DNA of 64,000 nt from Candidatus Binatia bacterium (GTDB lineage Bacteria > Desulfobacterota > Binatia > UBA12015), in the NCBI GenBank assembly GCA_029243485.1, contig JAQWRY010000073.1, positions 62,001 through 126,000 of the forward strand, given 5' to 3'. Shown one piece after another: positions 60,886-64,000 of the stretch (position 1 is the stretch's first letter; every line of letters begins with the position of its first letter). Below the pieces are notes generated by a model, which was given only the letters and a program-made list of their open reading frames with translations, made no database searches and had not been told where the DNA came from. Both the position numbers and the translations under genes were made by a program.

Positions 60886-62785
60886 GCTCGCCCTGCGGCG
60901 GGCCGCCTTCGCGAGTCGTGGGAGGCGGGGTGGCTTTGGGGACGGGCGGTTGCGGGAAGTCCTTTACGCCCAGGGCTTCCGCCAACCCCGAAGTCCTCGG
61001 GAGCTGTTTGAACATGCCTTCCGCGAACCGCTGGGGGTCGCCGAGGATGTCCAGCTTCGATCGTGCGCGCGTCGCGCCGGTGTAGAGGAGTTCGCGGCTG
61101 ACGAGCCGGGAGTCCGCGTCGGGGAGAGCGAGGAGCACGTGCTCGAACTCGGAGCCCTGGCTCTTGTGAACCGTCAGAGCGTAAGCCGTCTCGGCGTGCG
61201 ACAATCGTCCCGGAGGAAGGTCGCGCAACTCCCCCGACGTTCCTTCGAAGTAGACGCGCAGTTTCCCGTCGTCTCGGCGGAGCGCGACGCCGATGTCTCC
61301 GTTCCACAGTCGCTGCGCGTAGTCGTTGCGCGTGACGAGCACAGGTCGCCCTTCGTACCAGGTCTGGCCGGCCGCGATGCGACGTCGTCGTCGAAAATGC
61401 GCTTCGATCCGCGCGTTCCAGCTGGTGACGCCGCTTGGGCCATCGCGGAGGACACACAATACGCGGAAGCGGTTGAAGCTCGTGAGTACGTCGGCCGGCG
61501 CGGCGTGCTTTCGGATCGCATCGAGGAACGGAGCGAACCCGTCGGTTACGCGGGTGGCGACCGCCGGGCCCAAGTCGGTCGGCGCGGAGGCCTCGGTAGG
61601 GATCCAGGAGATGTCGGCGGGTGGATGCTCGACGAGCTGTGTGAGTGCGGCGCCATCGCCGGCGCGGATGGCAGACGCGAGGGTGCCGATGCCCGAGGCT
61701 TCATCGAAGCGGAACGAATGGCGCAGGAGCGTGATCGAGCCGGAGAGCGCGGTGGCCTGATCGCTCGCCGGGCTCGGTGCGTGTCCCGTGACGCGTTCGA
61801 TCTCAGATCGTAGCTCCGGAGGCGGGGCGGGGGAGGCCGCGCACAGTTCGCCGAAGACCGATCCGACGCCGACCGGGGGCAGCTGATCTTTGTCGCCGAT
61901 CAACACCAACCTGGCCGCCTTCGGAAGCGCATCGACGACCTTAGCCATCATGGCGAGGTCGACCATGGAAGTTTCGTCGATGATCAGAGCGTCGAGCGGA
62001 AGGGGCTGCTCGGCGTTATGCCGCAAGCGTGTGGCGTTGGGGCTTCCGCCGAGGAGCCGATGAAGGGTGGCCGGCTCGTCGCGCATGATGCGGTCGATCG
62101 TGCCGTCGGAGTCGAGCGAACCGCGGTACTCCCGGAGCTGCTCCTTCAGCCGTCCCGCGGCCTTGCCCGTGGGTGCGGCGAGCCGCACGCGCAGGGGGCG
62201 ATCGGGCTGCGACTGGGAGGCGAGCAGTCGCAGAATGCAGGCGACGATCGTGGTCTTGCCGGTTCCGGCACCGCCCGAGATCACCGCGAGCCCGCGGAGG
62301 ATGGCGGTGACGGCGGCCACGCGTTGGCCCTCGGAGAGCTGTTCGCGGACGGGCAGGCCGTTCCAGGTATTGGTGAGCGTGTCTAGATCGATGCCCTCGG
62401 GCCGAGTCGCCGCGCGGCGCTCGAGGTCGTGCGCCACCTTATCTTCGTACTCCCAGTAGCGGTGGAGATAGAGCCGGCCGGCGTCGGTCAAGACGAGCGG
62501 TCGATTCTCACCCGGGGCGCCCACGGATCCGCTCGCGCGGAGCGCAGTCATCCAGTCGGGTAACGATGGGGCGAGAGCCTCGGCCGGTGCCGCGTTGTCC
62601 GGCCAAGGACGGCCCGCGTACTCTCGTAGGTCGAGGCACGCGCCTCCCTCGAGGGTCTGCTGGCTCGCGAGCGCCGCTCCGAGCCAGACTTCCCGCGGAT
62701 CGTCGCCGGTGCGTTCAGCCAGGAAGTCGGCAAAGCGACGCGGTAGCTCGTCGAGGAACGATGGAGTGAACGTCGCGGCCGTCAT
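60878..62785 (-). CDS. recD: Exodeoxyribonuclease V alpha subunit
   Basis: 635 residues from the ATG at 62785. An N-terminal RecD domain (LDLREYAG) precedes a superfamily-1B helicase: Walker A SGGAGTGKTT (171-179), motif II IIDETSMVDLAMM, motif III LVLIGDKDQLPPVGVG, and the C-terminal motif VI region ALTVHKSQGSEFEHVL. RecD is the 5'-3' motor of RecBCD. Its ATG overlaps the recB stop (ATGA), so both are made stoichiometrically. Confidence 0.95.
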   Translation of the reverse strand: MTAATFTPSFLDELPRRFADFLAERTGDDPREVWLGAALASQQTLEGGACLDLREYAGRPWPDNAAPAEALAPSLPDWMTALRASGSVGAPGENRPLVLTDAGRLYLHRYWEYEDKVAHDLERRAATRPEGIDLDTLTNTWNGLPVREQLSEGQRVAAVTAILRGLAVISGGAGTGKTTIVACILRLLASQSQPDRPLRVRLAAPTGKAAGRLKEQLREYRGSLDSDGTIDRIMRDEPATLHRLLGGSPNATRLRHNAEQPLPLDALIIDETSMVDLAMMAKVVDALPKAARLVLIGDKDQLPPVGVGSVFGELCAASPAPPPELRSEIERVTGHAPSPASDQATALSGSITLLRHSFRFDEASGIGTLASAIRAGDGAALTQLVEHPPADISWIPTEASAPTDLGPAVATRVTDGFAPFLDAIRKHAAPADVLTSFNRFRVLCVLRDGPSGVTSWNARIEAHFRRRRRIAAGQTWYEGRPVLVTRNDYAQRLWNGDIGVALRRDDGKLRVYFEGTSGELRDLPPGRLSHAETAYALTVHKSQGSEFEHVLLALPDADSRLVSRELLYTGATRARSKLDILGDPQRFAEGMFKQLPRTSGLAEALGVKDFPQPPVPKATPPPTTREGGPPQGELF

Positions 62786-64000
62786 GCGTTGCCTCCGGCG
62801 CCGGCGGCGTGGCCCCGTCCGATGCGTTCGTCGAGCTCCTCGATGAGTGCGCGTGGTGGGCAATCGAAGAAGATGCCGGAGGTCGAACCACGCTTGGGCT
62901 GCATGCCGCGAAGGAAGAGATAGTACGACCCGCCCATGTGATGATCGTAATCGTATTTTGGGATGCGAAGTCGGAGCAGGCGGTGCAGCGCAAGGGTATA
63001 GGTGACGTACTGCAGCGTGTAGAGCTCGTGGCGAACGACGGCCTCGAGTGCCTTGGGCCGATACGCCTCGAAGCTGCCGCCCAGCCAATTGGATTTGTAG
63101 TCGGCAAGGTAGTACATGCCGCCGGATTCGAAGACGAGATCGATGTATCCCTTCACGTAGCCGTCGACGAGCGGACGAGGAAGCTCGTCTTCGGGGCCGC
63201 GGTCGGGCACGCCGGGATAGCCGTGCGTTTCGAGCAGCTCGTTCAGACCCTCGAGCGTGAGCTGGCCAGCCGGGTAGTGGAACTCGACCTCGTTCAAGCG
63301 CTGTGCCATCGAAACGTCGCCGAGGCGGACGGCGCCGCCGTCATCGAGCGGCGTGTCGAGGACGTCTCTCATCATCTGCTGGATCGTTGGGACCCAGAAC
63401 GATGGGAAGCCGTACTCGTCGAGCGTGCTCGCGACGAGCGTGCGCAGGCGGTCGGGATCAGCGTCGGTGAAGTCCCACTTCTCGAAGAGCTGGTGCAGAC
63501 AAACCCCGGCGCGCGCGCCCTTGGGGAAGCCGAAGAGATCGCGGCCGGTTTCGGCTTCTTGTGTAGGGGCCGTCGCGCGGCCGTCTCGGTCCGCGAAGTC
63601 GACGCTTCGTCCGCCTCGGAGGGCAGAGAAGCTCGTGATGCGCCACCGGTTCTCTACGTTTCGAGAGATGGTCCTCGCGCGGAGCGGCCCGGTGGCCCCG
63701 ATCGCAGGAAGAGAGATCGGCTCGGGTGCCTCGTCTGTCGGGCGAGCGAGAGATTGCACCGCAAGTGCGCCGCCGGAGTCGTCCGCGACTTTCGCGAGTG
63801 CCGCGAGGAGCTCGTCATCGCCTAGATCCTGGTAGGGGAGGGAGAGTGGGTCCGCTCCAGAGCCGCCGCGCTCGGTCTCCCGATGGAGCAGCCAAGCGAG
63901 AGCGGATCGCTTCTCGGACTTCACCGCGCCCCAGCCGAACGTGCAGTGGTGCCTGGCTCGCGTCAGCGCAACGTACAGGAGACGCAGGTCCTCAGCGAGC
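62782..64000 (-). CDS. recB: Exodeoxyribonuclease V beta subunit, C-terminal part (cut by window edge)
   Basis: About 405 C-terminal residues. The edge shows LRLLYVALTRARHH, the SF1 helicase motif VI region of RecB. The nuclease domain follows with GVCLHQLFEKWDF, VKGYIDLVFESGGMYYLADYKSNW (the D and DYK of the PD-(D/E)XK site) and LQYVTYTLALHRLL (QxxxY). The active site is intact. recC should lie upstream, beyond the window. Confidence 0.93.
   Translation of the reverse strand, partial: LAEDLRLLYVALTRARHHCTFGWGAVKSEKRSALAWLLHRETERGGSGADPLSLPYQDLGDDELLAALAKVADDSGGALAVQSLARPTDEAPEPISLPAIGATGPLRARTISRNVENRWRITSFSALRGGRSVDFADRDGRATAPTQEAETGRDLFGFPKGARAGVCLHQLFEKWDFTDADPDRLRTLVASTLDEYGFPSFWVPTIQQMMRDVLDTPLDDGGAVRLGDVSMAQRLNEVEFHYPAGQLTLEGLNELLETHGYPGVPDRGPEDELPRPLVDGYVKGYIDLVFESGGMYYLADYKSNWLGGSFEAYRPKALEAVVRHELYTLQYVTYTLALHRLLRLRIPKYDYDHHMGGSYYLFLRGMQPKRGSTSGIFFDCPPRALIEELDERIGRGHAAGAGGNA

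Noticed and set aside
62786-63088. Upstream extension of recD by 101 residues
   Set aside because: The added part is antisense-like and overlaps recB; the ATG at 62785 makes the standard ATGA overlap with the recB stop.

Overview
The window is GC-rich (by eye about 64-67% G+C) bacterial chromosome, densely packed on both strands, with no rRNA, tRNA, CRISPR array, transposase or phage module that I can see. Gram-negative envelope genes (a lipid A 3-O-deacylase-like barrel, MacA/MacB-type export, lipoproteins, an exported parvulin) together with RecB/RecD, PolB, F420-type LLM oxidoreductases, carotenoid oxygenase, phytanoyl-CoA dioxygenase and epoxide hydrolase suggest an aerobic or facultative environmental bacterium of a deltaproteobacterial-grade lineage (Binatota, Desulfobacterota or Myxococcota-like). 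That placement is inference.

Layout. 1-2.7 kb: end of a type-B carboxylesterase, a FUN14-family gene and two membrane-protein genes, then a nitronate monooxygenase remnant. 2.7-5.9 kb: a very large transporter/HEAT/cyclic-nucleotide-binding fusion. 6.1-13.5 kb: parvulin, epoxide hydrolase, a MacA/ABC/MacB operon, tandem UspA, exported peroxiredoxin, broken GFA gene. 13.6-21 kb: MFS transporter, SnoaL-like plus carotenoid oxygenase, divergent phytanoyl-CoA dioxygenase, EF-hand pair, TetR/Coq4 divergon. 21-29.6 kb: ABC-F ATPase, RecB-like nuclease, subtilase, lipoprotein hydrolase, thioesterase and RRM protein, interspersed with decayed genes (sigma/ABC-permease chimera, pectate lyase, DUF3313). 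29.7-37.3 kb: RmuC, PagL-like deacylase, WYL regulator, YkgJ protein, orphan LytS-type kinase, double-hotdog thioesterase, flippase-like protein. 37.4-46.1 kb: a tightly overlapped menaquinone operon, merR-menG(ubiE)-menF-menD-menH-menA-menC-menE, lacking menB. 46.1-64 kb: sulfatase-fold enzyme, acyl desaturase, membrane hydrolase, truncated sigma unit, carboxylesterase, HAD phosphatase, response regulator, ABM/transglutaminase/LLM operon, limonene-epoxide-hydrolase-like gene, MFS, PolB and the recD/recB end.

How the genes work together. The main pathway is chorismate-to-menaquinone synthesis under a MerR regulator that appears to carry two MerR-type winged helices. DNA repair functions (PolB, RecD, RecB, RmuC, a lone RecB-type nuclease) recur. 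A sequence-level theme is leaderless transcription: several genes have a TAnnnT-type -10 ending exactly 6-7 nt before the start codon, and three of them have a TTG-type -35 placed so that its first base is exactly 35 nt upstream of the ATG. A second theme is gene decay: at least five clear pseudogenes plus two probable truncations in 64 kb.
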